A stretch of DNA of 64,000 nucleotides from UBA6163 sp031411655. GTDB lineage: Bacteria > Planctomycetota > Planctomycetia > Pirellulales > Pirellulaceae. Under the pieces are notes generated by a model. The model saw only the letters and a list, made by a program, of their open reading frames with translations. It ran no database searches and was not told where the DNA came from. The stretch lies in NCBI GenBank assembly GCA_031411655.1, contig JANOBM010000247.1:62001-126000 (forward strand). The letters are read 5' to 3'. The position numbers were made by a program, and so were the translations under genes. Below, one piece after another: positions 1 to 7,856 of the stretch (position 1 is its first letter; each line of letters opens with the position of its first letter).

Positions 1-679
1 GAATGGGGGCTGGAAGGTGAAAGGCATCATCCTGAAGCTTGATCAAGTTGCCGTCGTCGAGAATGGCATGGGGGATCCAAATTTCTTGCCCCAAGCACTT
101 GGTAAGTGTCCTTGCGATGGTTGTTTTTCCGTTGCCCGGTGGGCCAAATAAGAACAAGCCCGTGTTGCTATTGACCGCTGGCCCCAGTTGGTCAAGGAGC
201 TCGTCGTTGTAAGAAATCGTCGACATCGCGGCCCGTAGTTGCTCACGATCAATCGGCTCTAAACCCGCAGCTTGGGCCTCCACACTCAATACATAGTCAC
301 TGAGTGGAACTGGTGCAGGGCCAACATATTGGCATTGCCGCATGCAGTCCGTTCCACGTCGAAGTCCTGCTTCGGTCAACGAGTAGTAGTAATCATTAAA
401 GGGAGCCGGTCGAACATGGATGATCAACTTTCGCACGCGTAACGCATCCAACAATGGCTCGATGATACGGAATGGCAGTCCCATGCTCTCACTGGACGAA
501 CGCCCACTGAGGGTTCCAGCAACCATCAGCGTCTTGATCAGCAGGGACTCAACGAATGATTCGCTCAGCCCGGTTTCGCCAAGGTCGCGTGGCTGTGTTG
601 GCCAATACGTATCGTCGGAGAACAAGCCGCCGAAGAGGCCGGATTCGAAGGTATGGGTGTCAGTCGCAATCGCATTCAT
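1..679 (-). CDS. AAA/MoxR-like ATPase, 3' end cut by window edge
   Basis: The reading frame is open from an ATG at 679 to the left edge, so only the first 226 residues are present. A Walker A motif GPPGNGKT lies about 160 residues from the start, preceded by FLF, as in AAA-type ATPases. The ~150 residues before it are not a known catalytic domain to my eye; they contain a winged-helix-like stretch (FRIIEPLLDALRVRKL followed by YYYSLTEAGLRR), which suggests a DNA- or protein-binding N-terminal domain. Planctomycetes carry such ATPases of unknown role. Walker B and the sensor motifs must lie outside the window. ATP binding is well supported; the substrate is unknown. It is divergent from the FHA-EAL gene at 1026, with a 346-bp gap. 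Confidence 0.75.
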   Translation of the reverse strand, partial: MNAIATDTHTFESGLFGGLFSDDTYWPTQPRDLGETGLSESFVESLLIKTLMVAGTLSGRSSSESMGLPFRIIEPLLDALRVRKLIIHVRPAPFNDYYYSLTEAGLRRGTDCMRQCQYVGPAPVPLSDYVLSVEAQAAGLEPIDREQLRAAMSTISYNDELLDQLGPAVNSNTGLFLFGPPGNGKTTIARTLTKCLGQEIWIPHAILDDGNLIKLQDDAFHLPAPI

Positions 680-1025
680 GGTTCGATGCTGGTGGACGAT
701 GGTCGTAGGGATGTAGCGGTTGTACCGTTCGCGCACTCAAGGCAGGTTTTCTGCCGGTGAAAGGTAGGTTGCGAATTCGAGGAACGATGCGAGTTCACGC
801 CGCTATCTCGCGAATTTCTGCGTTTTTTCCCTACGCTCACACGATTGCCCACCCACGCAATTAAAAGATGCACACCGCTGTTATTTAATCGCTGGTATTT
901 AATGGCGCGAAAATAAATAGTGAGGGAACTGTTTGTAACGGCCCCCCCGCCGAGAAACGCGACCTACATTTGCAGGTCTGGATCCTTTCGTTGTTATTCC
1001 AGGAACTCCTTTTTTCGGCCGTGTC
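680..1025. other. Intergenic region between two divergent genes
   Basis: This spacer separates the starts of the AAA ATPase and the FHA-EAL gene and must hold promoters for both. It has AT-rich stretches around 880-925. I see no convincing RNA gene, repeat or strong hairpin. Short open frames here have no recognisable content. Confidence 0.5.
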
Positions 1026-2129
1026 ATGAACTCCGTACACGTATCAACTGGCCCTCGATCCGCCGATGCCCGCAATGGCGTTTGGTTCTTATGCGGTCCG
1101 ACGGCGAGTGGAGAGGCGATCCAACACACGCCGATTGACGATAACCCGTTCATCGTGGGACGGCGCAATGGCAGTTCCATGCGGATCAATTTCCGAACAG
1201 TAAGCGGCAATCATGCGTCGCTTTGGGTAGAGAAAGGCAATCTTTACATCAAAGACCTTGAGAGTACCAATGGTACCTACGTTAACGGACGGCGAATCGA
1301 AGAACCAATGTGCATTGGGGAAGACGACCTAATTCACTTAGCCGAAGCGCCGTTTCGTATCCGCCATCAATCGGCGAGTTGCAGTCTATCAGGAACCTTT
1401 CAAGAAAACGTTTGTGACCAGGCGCTCGCGCTAGTGCAATTTGATCGCTTGATGAGCCAGCGGCTCGTTGTCCCTCACTTCCAGCCCATCGTTTCAATGA
1501 CTCAGGGAGAAACGGTCGGATATGAAATATTAGGTCGTGGGCGAGTATTCGGACTGGAGTCGGTTGGAGCCATGTTTCAGGCGGCCGAACAACTTAATCT
1601 TGAAGTTGAACTGAGCCGATTGCTTCGTTGGGAAGGCGTTCGAGTGGGTCGCGGGTTGCCCGATGGTCCATTGCTATTCGTGAACACGCATCCCAAAGAA
1701 ATGATTGGAGATGGTTTGGTTGAATCGCTTATCAAGCTCCGGGAGATGGCCGGTGTTCATCGAATTGTTCTAGAAATTCATGAAGCTGCCGTGACGGATC
1801 CGGCATCGATGTTGAAGTTGCACAGTCGCCTAAAGTCGCTTGATATTGAGATGGCGTATGACGATTTCGGATCGGGGCAGGCTCGACTCGCCGAGATCGT
1901 GGAAGCGAGGCCAGACTATGTGAAGTTCGATATCGGACTGGTCCGCGGAATAGACAACGCTGATGAGGCGCGACTGCAAATGATTCGTACCTTGGTTAAG
2001 ATGGTTCGAGACTTAAACATCAAGTCGCTCGCCGAGGGAGTCGAAACCGAAGCGGAGGCCACCGTGTGTCGCGAGTTAGGCTTTGAGCTAGCCCAGGGGT
2101 TTTACTTTGGTCGACCCGCACCCGCTTGA
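1026..2129 (+). CDS. FHA-EAL fusion protein, probable c-di-GMP phosphodiesterase
   Basis: 367 residues, no signal peptide or membrane segment, so cytoplasmic. Residues ~42-88 form an FHA domain (GRR at 45-47, VSGNHA for the usual VSRxHA, then ESTNGTYVNG), which binds phosphothreonine peptides. Residues ~140-365 form an EAL domain. The catalytic motifs are near consensus: GYEILGR (E167) for EAL, FVNTHP for the Asn motif, VLEIHE, YDDFGSG, YVKFD and AEGVE, ending AQGFYFGRP. Because metal and substrate ligands are retained I infer an active c-di-GMP hydrolase, possibly controlled by Ser/Thr phosphorylation of a partner recognised by the FHA domain. No GGDEF domain is present. The last 28 bp overlap the 3' end of the convergent rluD-like gene. 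Confidence 0.88.
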   Translation: MNSVHVSTGPRSADARNGVWFLCGPTASGEAIQHTPIDDNPFIVGRRNGSSMRINFRTVSGNHASLWVEKGNLYIKDLESTNGTYVNGRRIEEPMCIGEDDLIHLAEAPFRIRHQSASCSLSGTFQENVCDQALALVQFDRLMSQRLVVPHFQPIVSMTQGETVGYEILGRGRVFGLESVGAMFQAAEQLNLEVELSRLLRWEGVRVGRGLPDGPLLFVNTHPKEMIGDGLVESLIKLREMAGVHRIVLEIHEAAVTDPASMLKLHSRLKSLDIEMAYDDFGSGQARLAEIVEARPDYVKFDIGLVRGIDNADEARLQMIRTLVKMVRDLNIKSLAEGVETEAEATVCRELGFELAQGFYFGRPAPA

Positions 2130-3250
2130 GATGAATCGCCTTCATTCTGACGAAGGATGTTAATGATTCTCTCTAGATCTGGTGGAAGTGGGGCATGAAA
2201 TTCGATTTCTTTCTTCGTCTTTGGGTGAGTCAGACGCAGGCGGGTCGCATGGAGAGCATGCCGTTGCAAAACCGGAGGTTCCCCTTGGAGTGATCTTTGG
2301 CCGAGAAGTTGCGATTGGGTGACTTGGCTATGTCCTCCGTACAGCTTGTCGCACAGGATGGCGCATCCGATGTGCTCGAAATGCACTCGAATCTGGTGCG
2401 TTCGCCCCGTCTCTGGCATCGCCTTGACGAGTGAGTAACGGCCCCAGCGAGCCATCACCTCGTAGAACGTCTTTGCCGGTCGACTGCTTTCGTGCCGTTC
2501 CCGGATGGCCATTTTATCGCGTTGGAACGGATGTCTTCCGATGGGCGCGTCAATCATGTCGCGATCGCGATCCAGGACGCCAGCAGTGATTGCGAGGTAC
2601 TCTTTGTAAACATCTCGCTCATGCCACTGTTCAGCAAGGTGCAAGTGAAATGCATTGGTCTTGGCAACTACGATCACTCCGCTGGTATCTCGATCCAGAC
2701 GATGAACGATTCCAGGTCGAGTGGGGCCGCCGATATCGGAAAGCGACTGAAAATGATACGCCAGAGCGCTGGTGAGGGTGCCGCTCCAATTACCTCGGGC
2801 GGGATGAACGACCATTCCCGCTGGTTTGTTAACGACCACCATGCCGTCATCCTCATAGAGGATTTCGAGGTCAATGTTCTCCGGGATCGTGTCGTCGCTG
2901 GCGGGCGGTGGAACGTGAAAACGAATGTCTTGCCCCGCACGAAGTTTATAGCTCGGTCGGACGACCTTTCCGTTTACCTCGGCACCTCCTGCTTGAACAG
3001 CGTCTTTCAATTGCTGACGACTGTACCCGTCGAGCAATTGCGTTAAGAAGACGTCGATGCGAAAGCCATCCGCCGTTTCTGGGACCGTTACACAACGAAT
3101 GACATCGCCCTGAATGACATCGCCCTCGCTTTGCAGCGTTGGCGGGGATGGCACGACTGAGGCTTCGGGTATGCTTTTTGCAGAATCCGGATTTGTAGGG
3201 AGAACAAGTTCATCGTCATCGAACGCATCGGTCCAATCAGATTTACTCAC
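2102..3250 (-). CDS. rluD: RluD-family large-subunit rRNA pseudouridine synthase
   Basis: 382 residues. An N-terminal extension of about 60 acidic residues precedes an S4 RNA-binding domain (about 62-110, DVFLTQLL...RQQLKDAVQAGG...VNGKVV) and the catalytic domain with the HRLDRDTSG motif, whose Asp (D186) is the nucleophile in this family. It isomerises uridines in 23S rRNA helices; RluA/C/D subfamilies cannot be separated with certainty here, though the S4 domain favours RluD or RluC. The start is GTG at 3250, which shares GTGA with the stop of the upstream TPR gene, so translation is probably coupled. A 15-bp direct duplication at 3097-3126 repeats five residues (GDVIQGDVI) in the N-terminal extension. 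Confidence 0.9.
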   Translation of the reverse strand: MSKSDWTDAFDDDELVLPTNPDSAKSIPEASVVPSPPTLQSEGDVIQGDVIRCVTVPETADGFRIDVFLTQLLDGYSRQQLKDAVQAGGAEVNGKVVRPSYKLRAGQDIRFHVPPPASDDTIPENIDLEILYEDDGMVVVNKPAGMVVHPARGNWSGTLTSALAYHFQSLSDIGGPTRPGIVHRLDRDTSGVIVVAKTNAFHLHLAEQWHERDVYKEYLAITAGVLDRDRDMIDAPIGRHPFQRDKMAIRERHESSRPAKTFYEVMARWGRYSLVKAMPETGRTHQIRVHFEHIGCAILCDKLYGGHSQVTQSQLLGQRSLQGEPPVLQRHALHATRLRLTHPKTKKEIEFHAPLPPDLERIINILRQNEGDSSQAGAGRPK

Positions 3251-4260
3251 TCGACTTCGTCCGTGACACGGACGGTAGGATTATCCAGGTTTGGTTCGCT
3301 TGTGCTTTCGGTTGGTGTCGGGTTTGCGGGGGCTTCCACATTGATATCAGCTGGCGATTCGGGCGAGCCCTCTGCTGGCGCAACGGTTGGTTCTGTCGCC
3401 GGTGTGCTGTCGGTGGACGCCGGAGGTGTGCTCCCTGGATCCGGCGCACTTGCGGGCGCTGTCTCGACTGGCGTTTCGGGCAGCTTCATTTCGCCAGGGG
3501 CATCGTCGGTCTTCGCTGCAGCGGTTTCTGCTTCATTTTTTAGCTCGGTCGGCACTTCCAGAGGCTTGATTTCTGGAAGATCCAAGTCTGGCAAGGCTGG
3601 TAACGATTTACCATCAGGTAAACTCGGAGGAAGCGAGGGGTCGGCAGGCTTGAAGTCTTGTTTCGCGAACCATGTAAGGAACTCTGCCGTGTCGGGTTTC
3701 TGCAGAAGGTCGATCCGCTGTTGGGCGGCAGCGACGAGCGCTGGCGATTCGTTGATCGCGACTGCTTGACGATAGGCTGCAATCGCGTCTTCGGCTTTTC
3801 CAATCGACTCAAGCGCGTGGCCGATGCCAAGGTGTGCACGCGAAAGTAGAAACCGGTCTTGCGTTGAAACGGTTACTTCTCGGTAAGCCTTGAGCGCGTC
3901 CTCGATCTTGCTCTCACCTTCCTCTTTATCTGCATAAAGGGAGGTGATGCCGGCGCTCAGGTTGGTGTCAGCCTCAAATAATCTAGCCATGGTGCCGGCG
4001 ATCGTGGATGCGTAGCGATCTCCGACAGTGGCAAGCGCCTCCGCATCGCCGCCATTTGCGTTCTGGAGCAACTCAAGAGTCGCATCGCTACGGGCCATCG
4101 TTTTCGAGTTTTGGACCAATCCGAACGCTACGACCACTCCGACCACAACGGCAAACACAACGGCGATTAACTTCGCATGCGGTTCTATGAGCTTGATCCA
4201 ATTTCCAACGTATTGGGCCAAGTAATTTTGCTGCAAGTCGTGACGACGTTCTGAATTCAT
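3247..4260 (-). CDS. Membrane-anchored TPR protein with Pro/Thr/Ala-rich tail
   Basis: I start this at the ATG at 4260 (337 residues) rather than the longer frame from 4395. From there the protein has a short basic cytoplasmic head, a transmembrane helix at ~29-49 (LIAVVFAVVVGVVVAFGL), then a helical region with a TPR-like repeat (SRAHLGIGHALESIGKAEDAIAAYRQAVAINE). This arrangement resembles YfgM-type ancillary proteins of the secretory apparatus, but the match is only architectural. The C-terminal ~130 residues are low-complexity, rich in Pro, Ala, Thr, Ser and Glu, and probably extracytoplasmic and disordered. The gene overlaps the rluD start by 4 bp, forming a two-gene operon. A 19-bp tandem repeat array lies ~200 bp upstream. 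Confidence 0.7.
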   Translation of the reverse strand: MNSERRHDLQQNYLAQYVGNWIKLIEPHAKLIAVVFAVVVGVVVAFGLVQNSKTMARSDATLELLQNANGGDAEALATVGDRYASTIAGTMARLFEADTNLSAGITSLYADKEEGESKIEDALKAYREVTVSTQDRFLLSRAHLGIGHALESIGKAEDAIAAYRQAVAINESPALVAAAQQRIDLLQKPDTAEFLTWFAKQDFKPADPSLPPSLPDGKSLPALPDLDLPEIKPLEVPTELKNEAETAAAKTDDAPGEMKLPETPVETAPASAPDPGSTPPASTDSTPATEPTVAPAEGSPESPADINVEAPANPTPTESTSEPNLDNPTVRVTDEVE

Positions 4261-4458
4261 GATACTCGACCGCTTCGCCCGTGAAGGCGAATGCTTGTTG
4301 TGAAGCGACAAACGCCAAGCATCGCGGAGAAACGGGGCGATCAAGGCAACAAACGACCACTCTGGACTATAGAGATAATCACGAATTTCCGTCAATAGGA
4401 TGCGGGCTGCTTACCGATCGCCTTGGGGACGGTCGTTGGCCCGATTTGTCGTAAAATC

Positions 4459-4553
4459 CATGGCAATACGAGTGAACCATGGCAATACGAGTCAGCCTGG
4501 GCAACAGGAGTCAACCGGGGCAATACGAGTGAACTTGGGCAATACGAGTGAAC
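4459..4553. repeat. Five tandem copies of a 19-bp unit
   Basis: Five contiguous 19-bp units begin at 4459, 4478, 4497, 4516 and 4535. The core GGCAATACGAGTGAAC is nearly invariant in units 1, 4 and 5, with two or three changes in units 2 and 3. The array sits in the 378-bp gap between the histidine kinase (stop at 4639) and the start of the TPR gene (4260), both on the minus strand. There are no spacers, so this is not a CRISPR array. The minus strand copy reads GTTCACTCGTATTGCC. It could bind a regulator or be a simple slippage array. Confidence 0.9.
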
Positions 4554-4638
4554 TTCGCTTTCGCCCCTGTCGATTGCCGGACCGCTCGCATGCGGAACTA
4601 AACGCTTCCGAAGCTTTTCATTTCGGGTTGCGCCCTGG

Positions 4639-6057
4639 CTAACTGGGGCGGGTGCGAACCGATTGGGAGATAAGTTTTTTTGATTGCTGACCAATTCGAG
4701 AGGCTAGGTGAACGAGTTCTGCTTGCAGTCGTTGGGAAGGGATGGCGGATTGGGCAAAGGTCGTTCCTCCGTCGAGACTCATGTCGTCGTCGACCAACCC
4801 GGCGGGTTCACGGTCGATGAGTGCTTCTCGCGTGAATGCATCCGCGATGACTACGGTCGCCTGGCTGGTATTGAGTTTCACCGTTCGGGGTTCTGACCAA
4901 GTCACTCGCAATCGCTCGCCCTCGACCTCTCGGAGAGAGAGCATCTCGGCACGTTCAATGGCTTCCTCGCGATTGGCGTCCCAAAGCACGACCCAGCGAC
5001 GGTCTGCCGCACGGTAGGTTAAATCGTAGGCGCGTTGGTCACGCTGAAGGATTTCGTCGAACGACTGGACTGCTTTACTTGATACTGCTGCTCCCACGAC
5101 GGCGGTCAACAGCGAGCAGGTGTTCGCATGAATTGGCGGCGGACCTTCATGATGGAGAAGGATAATCTCCGAATCGTCCGCTTTGATCGTCCTCAGTTGC
5201 CCCATCCCAATGACGGTTTCGCTATCGCCATCGGCCCGACGAGGTTTGGTTTTGAAAGATTGTTGACCGCGCCATTGCGTCCACTGTGTTGCCACCGAAG
5301 TGGCGCCGCAAACCGGAAGTTCGAAACTAACCTCCGTTCCAATCTCCAAGCGACTCACAATCGTTAAGACGGAATGATGGGCAGACGCCAACTGCCTGCA
5401 AATCGCCAGCCCCAGGCCTTCACTATTATGGTGACTTACACCACGAACCGCCGCTCGATTCCAATCTTCAACGTTCATTCCACGTCCGGAATCGATCACC
5501 GAAAGTCGAAGTGTGTGTCCCTCATGGATTCGCTGCGCACGGATAAGGACTTGGTGGTGCTCTGCCGTTTCACGCGCCGCGTTGGTGATGAGATTCGATA
5601 GTAGGCGACGGATCTTTTCGGGGTCACCAAACACGCGGGGGGTGGAGGCTTCGATGCCATCCCACAAGATCGTGATATTTCGAGGACGCAGGGTCGACGA
5701 AACTGCGTTGGAAACACTATGACAAACCGGTAAGAGATCAAACCACGAGCGAATGGCCCTGGATCTGCCGGCTTCGAGGCGTTCGATCTCTAGCATATCC
5801 GCAACGAGACGTTCCATCGAATCACAAACTTCGATCGCGTCGGCAAGGCAGTGGAATTGCGATTCGGTGACGGCTCCCAATTCGCCTTCAGCAACTAAGC
5901 GAATCGATTCTCGCACGGAAGTTAATGGTGATCGAAGGTCATGCGCGGTTTCGCTCAGAATTCGCGTAGTCGCTAGTCGGGATGGGCGAGCGTCGAGGCG
6001 TCTGGTGTTGCTCGAAAACGCGCTTGGAATTCGGAGGTTTTGGTCAGCGATCGTCAT
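4639..6057 (-). CDS. Soluble sensor histidine kinase with extra C-terminal domain
   Basis: 472 residues with no membrane segment. A HisKA dimerisation segment carries the phospho-acceptor His39 (ETAHDLRSPLTSVRE). The HATPase domain follows with N box NLITNAARET, G1 box DSGRGM and G2 box GLGLAICRQL. About 220 residues after the ATPase domain match nothing I recognise; they contain a segment around VVLWDANREEAIERAEML and end in a basic tail. The N-terminal region before HisKA is only ~30 residues, so the input signal must come from a partner or from the unknown C-terminal domain. No response regulator gene is adjacent. Kinase assignment is firm, the signal is unknown. Confidence 0.87.
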   Translation of the reverse strand: MTIADQNLRIPSAFSSNTRRLDARPSRLATTRILSETAHDLRSPLTSVRESIRLVAEGELGAVTESQFHCLADAIEVCDSMERLVADMLEIERLEAGRSRAIRSWFDLLPVCHSVSNAVSSTLRPRNITILWDGIEASTPRVFGDPEKIRRLLSNLITNAARETAEHHQVLIRAQRIHEGHTLRLSVIDSGRGMNVEDWNRAAVRGVSHHNSEGLGLAICRQLASAHHSVLTIVSRLEIGTEVSFELPVCGATSVATQWTQWRGQQSFKTKPRRADGDSETVIGMGQLRTIKADDSEIILLHHEGPPPIHANTCSLLTAVVGAAVSSKAVQSFDEILQRDQRAYDLTYRAADRRWVVLWDANREEAIERAEMLSLREVEGERLRVTWSEPRTVKLNTSQATVVIADAFTREALIDREPAGLVDDDMSLDGGTTFAQSAIPSQRLQAELVHLASRIGQQSKKLISQSVRTRPS

Positions 6058-6256
6058 CGGAGCCGCTCGGGAAAATGGCTTTCGGTTTTCATAGTATTTC
6101 GGCTATCGACCTGAACATGGGGCTTAAGTAGGCAAAACCAGCCTCCGGCCGAAGGAATGCCAGCAAACCGCATTGGTTTCTCGATTGTGTCGGATATAAC
6201 AATCACGATTCACCCGCAAGGTTTCGCGTTTCCATTCTTTCGTTGCATTCCGCAGG

Positions 6257-7843
6257 TTGACCTTCTTGACTTCCACATCGGTGCCTAACCAGAGTCGCTC
6301 GCCACGCATTTCCGTGCGCGGACTTGGCAAGCGCTTTCCTGGTGTGCTCGCGCTGGACAGGGTTAACCTTGATCTGTTTCCCGCCGAGGTCTTGGCGGTG
6401 GTTGGTGAGAACGGTGCCGGAAAAAGTACGTTGATGAAGGTGCTTTCAGGCAACCAACATCCCGATTCCGGTCAGATTTTGGTCGACTCGAAGCAGGTCT
6501 CTTTTCGTTCCCCGGCGGAGTCGATGCGGCATGGAATTGCGATGATTCATCAGGAGCTAAACCTGGCGGACAACCTTTCGATTGCGGAGAACCTGCTTTT
6601 GGGGCGGGAACCGCATCGGTTCGGCTGGATCGCGAAAAAGCAAATGCTTGCGACGGCTTCAACCTACTTGCAAAAAGTGGGGTTGGACGAAGATCCTCGC
6701 CGGTCGCTGAGCGACCTCTCCATCGGCCAGAAACAACTCGTTGAGATCGCCAAGGCACTGATAACTCGAGCAAATGTGCTCATCATGGACGAACCGACCA
6801 GCAGCCTGTCGCACCATGAAACTCAGCGGTTGATGGAATTGATTACGGAGCTTCGGCGAGACGGTGTGAGCATTGTTTATATCTCGCACCGACTAGCAGA
6901 AGTGATGACGCTTGCGGACCGTGTCGAGGTGCTTCGAGATGGACGAAATGCGGGGACGCTTGAAGGCGGTTCCATAACCCATGACAACATGGTTCGGTTG
7001 ATGGTTGGCCGCGATCCACAGCCACTGGCAAAGCCTGGCCGAGATGATTCGCAGGAACTTCGTTTGAAAGTTGACGAACTCCGTGTTTTCGATGGTATTG
7101 GGGGGGCGAGTCATTCAGCGAGCCTGGTTGCAAGGTCGGGAGAAATCGTCGTACTGGCTGGATTGGTAGGAGCTGGAAGAAGCGAACTGCTTGAAACGAT
7201 TTTTGGAGCTCGCGCATCGCTCGGGGGAGAGGTCTGGGTGGGTGAAAAAATCCTTCGCAACCACACTGTTACCGAGGCGATTGCTGCTGGTGTCGCGATG
7301 GTGACCGAAGATCGTAAAGCGACCGGTTTGTTCCTTGAGTCATCCGTTCGTACCAATACGACAATCAGTGCACTGAGTGACGCTCCGGCGTTCCCCTGGA
7401 TTCTCCCTCAGTGGGAAGCGAAGCAAACTGCAACTCAAATCGAATCGCTTGGTATCAAGACTGCGACTCAGCAAACAGCCGTTGCGACATTGTCCGGTGG
7501 CAATCAACAGAAGATCGCGATTGCAAAGTGGCTGATACGTTCACCACGCGTTCTACTGCTTGATGAGCCGACACGTGGCGTTGATATCGCCGCTCGGCAA
7601 GAAATCTATTCCATCTTGATGAAGCTAGCGTCGTCTGGTGTAGCGATGGTGGTTGCCTCGAGTGATATGGAAGAGGTGATTGCCATCGCGGACAGAGTTA
7701 TCGTGATGCACGAAGGTCGCATCATGGGTGAACTGACCGGCGGTCAAATACAAGAAGAAGCAATCATGCAGCTTGCAGTCGGTGGCCAATTTGCTGACAT
7801 GACAAAGCTCGCACAGTCCTCTGTACCAAACTCGAAGCCCTGA
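6257..7843 (+). CDS. Sugar-type ABC transporter, duplicated ATP-binding protein (RbsA/MglA-like)
   Basis: 528 residues with two ABC domains in tandem, as in ribose, galactose and xylose importers of the CUT2 family. Domain 1 has Walker A GENGAGKS (50-57), signature LSIGQKQ and Walker B VLIMDEPTSSL. Domain 2 has a degenerate Walker A (GLVGAGRSEL), signature LSGGNQQ and Walker B LLLDEPTRGVD, the usual asymmetry of this family. It would energise import together with the permease that starts 13 bp downstream. The start is uncertain: TTG at 6257, TTG at 6266 and GTG at 6281 are in frame, with no strong ribosome binding site. The substrate cannot be told from the ATPase. Confidence 0.92.
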   Translation: MTFLTSTSVPNQSRSPRISVRGLGKRFPGVLALDRVNLDLFPAEVLAVVGENGAGKSTLMKVLSGNQHPDSGQILVDSKQVSFRSPAESMRHGIAMIHQELNLADNLSIAENLLLGREPHRFGWIAKKQMLATASTYLQKVGLDEDPRRSLSDLSIGQKQLVEIAKALITRANVLIMDEPTSSLSHHETQRLMELITELRRDGVSIVYISHRLAEVMTLADRVEVLRDGRNAGTLEGGSITHDNMVRLMVGRDPQPLAKPGRDDSQELRLKVDELRVFDGIGGASHSASLVARSGEIVVLAGLVGAGRSELLETIFGARASLGGEVWVGEKILRNHTVTEAIAAGVAMVTEDRKATGLFLESSVRTNTTISALSDAPAFPWILPQWEAKQTATQIESLGIKTATQQTAVATLSGGNQQKIAIAKWLIRSPRVLLLDEPTRGVDIAARQEIYSILMKLASSGVAMVVASSDMEEVIAIADRVIVMHEGRIMGELTGGQIQEEAIMQLAVGGQFADMTKLAQSSVPNSKP

Positions 7844-7856
7844 ATGGTATTGCGTG

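Noticed and set aside
2492..3046. 184-residue plus-strand open frame opposite rluD
   Set aside because: It is a shadow of the rluD coding strand; rluD has clear catalytic and S4 motifs.
3263..3769. 168-residue plus-strand open frame opposite the TPR gene
   Set aside because: It mirrors the Pro/Thr/Ala-rich tail of the real gene and has no independent feature.
4459..4553. 19-bp repeats as a CRISPR array
   Set aside because: The units are contiguous with no spacers and no cas genes are nearby.
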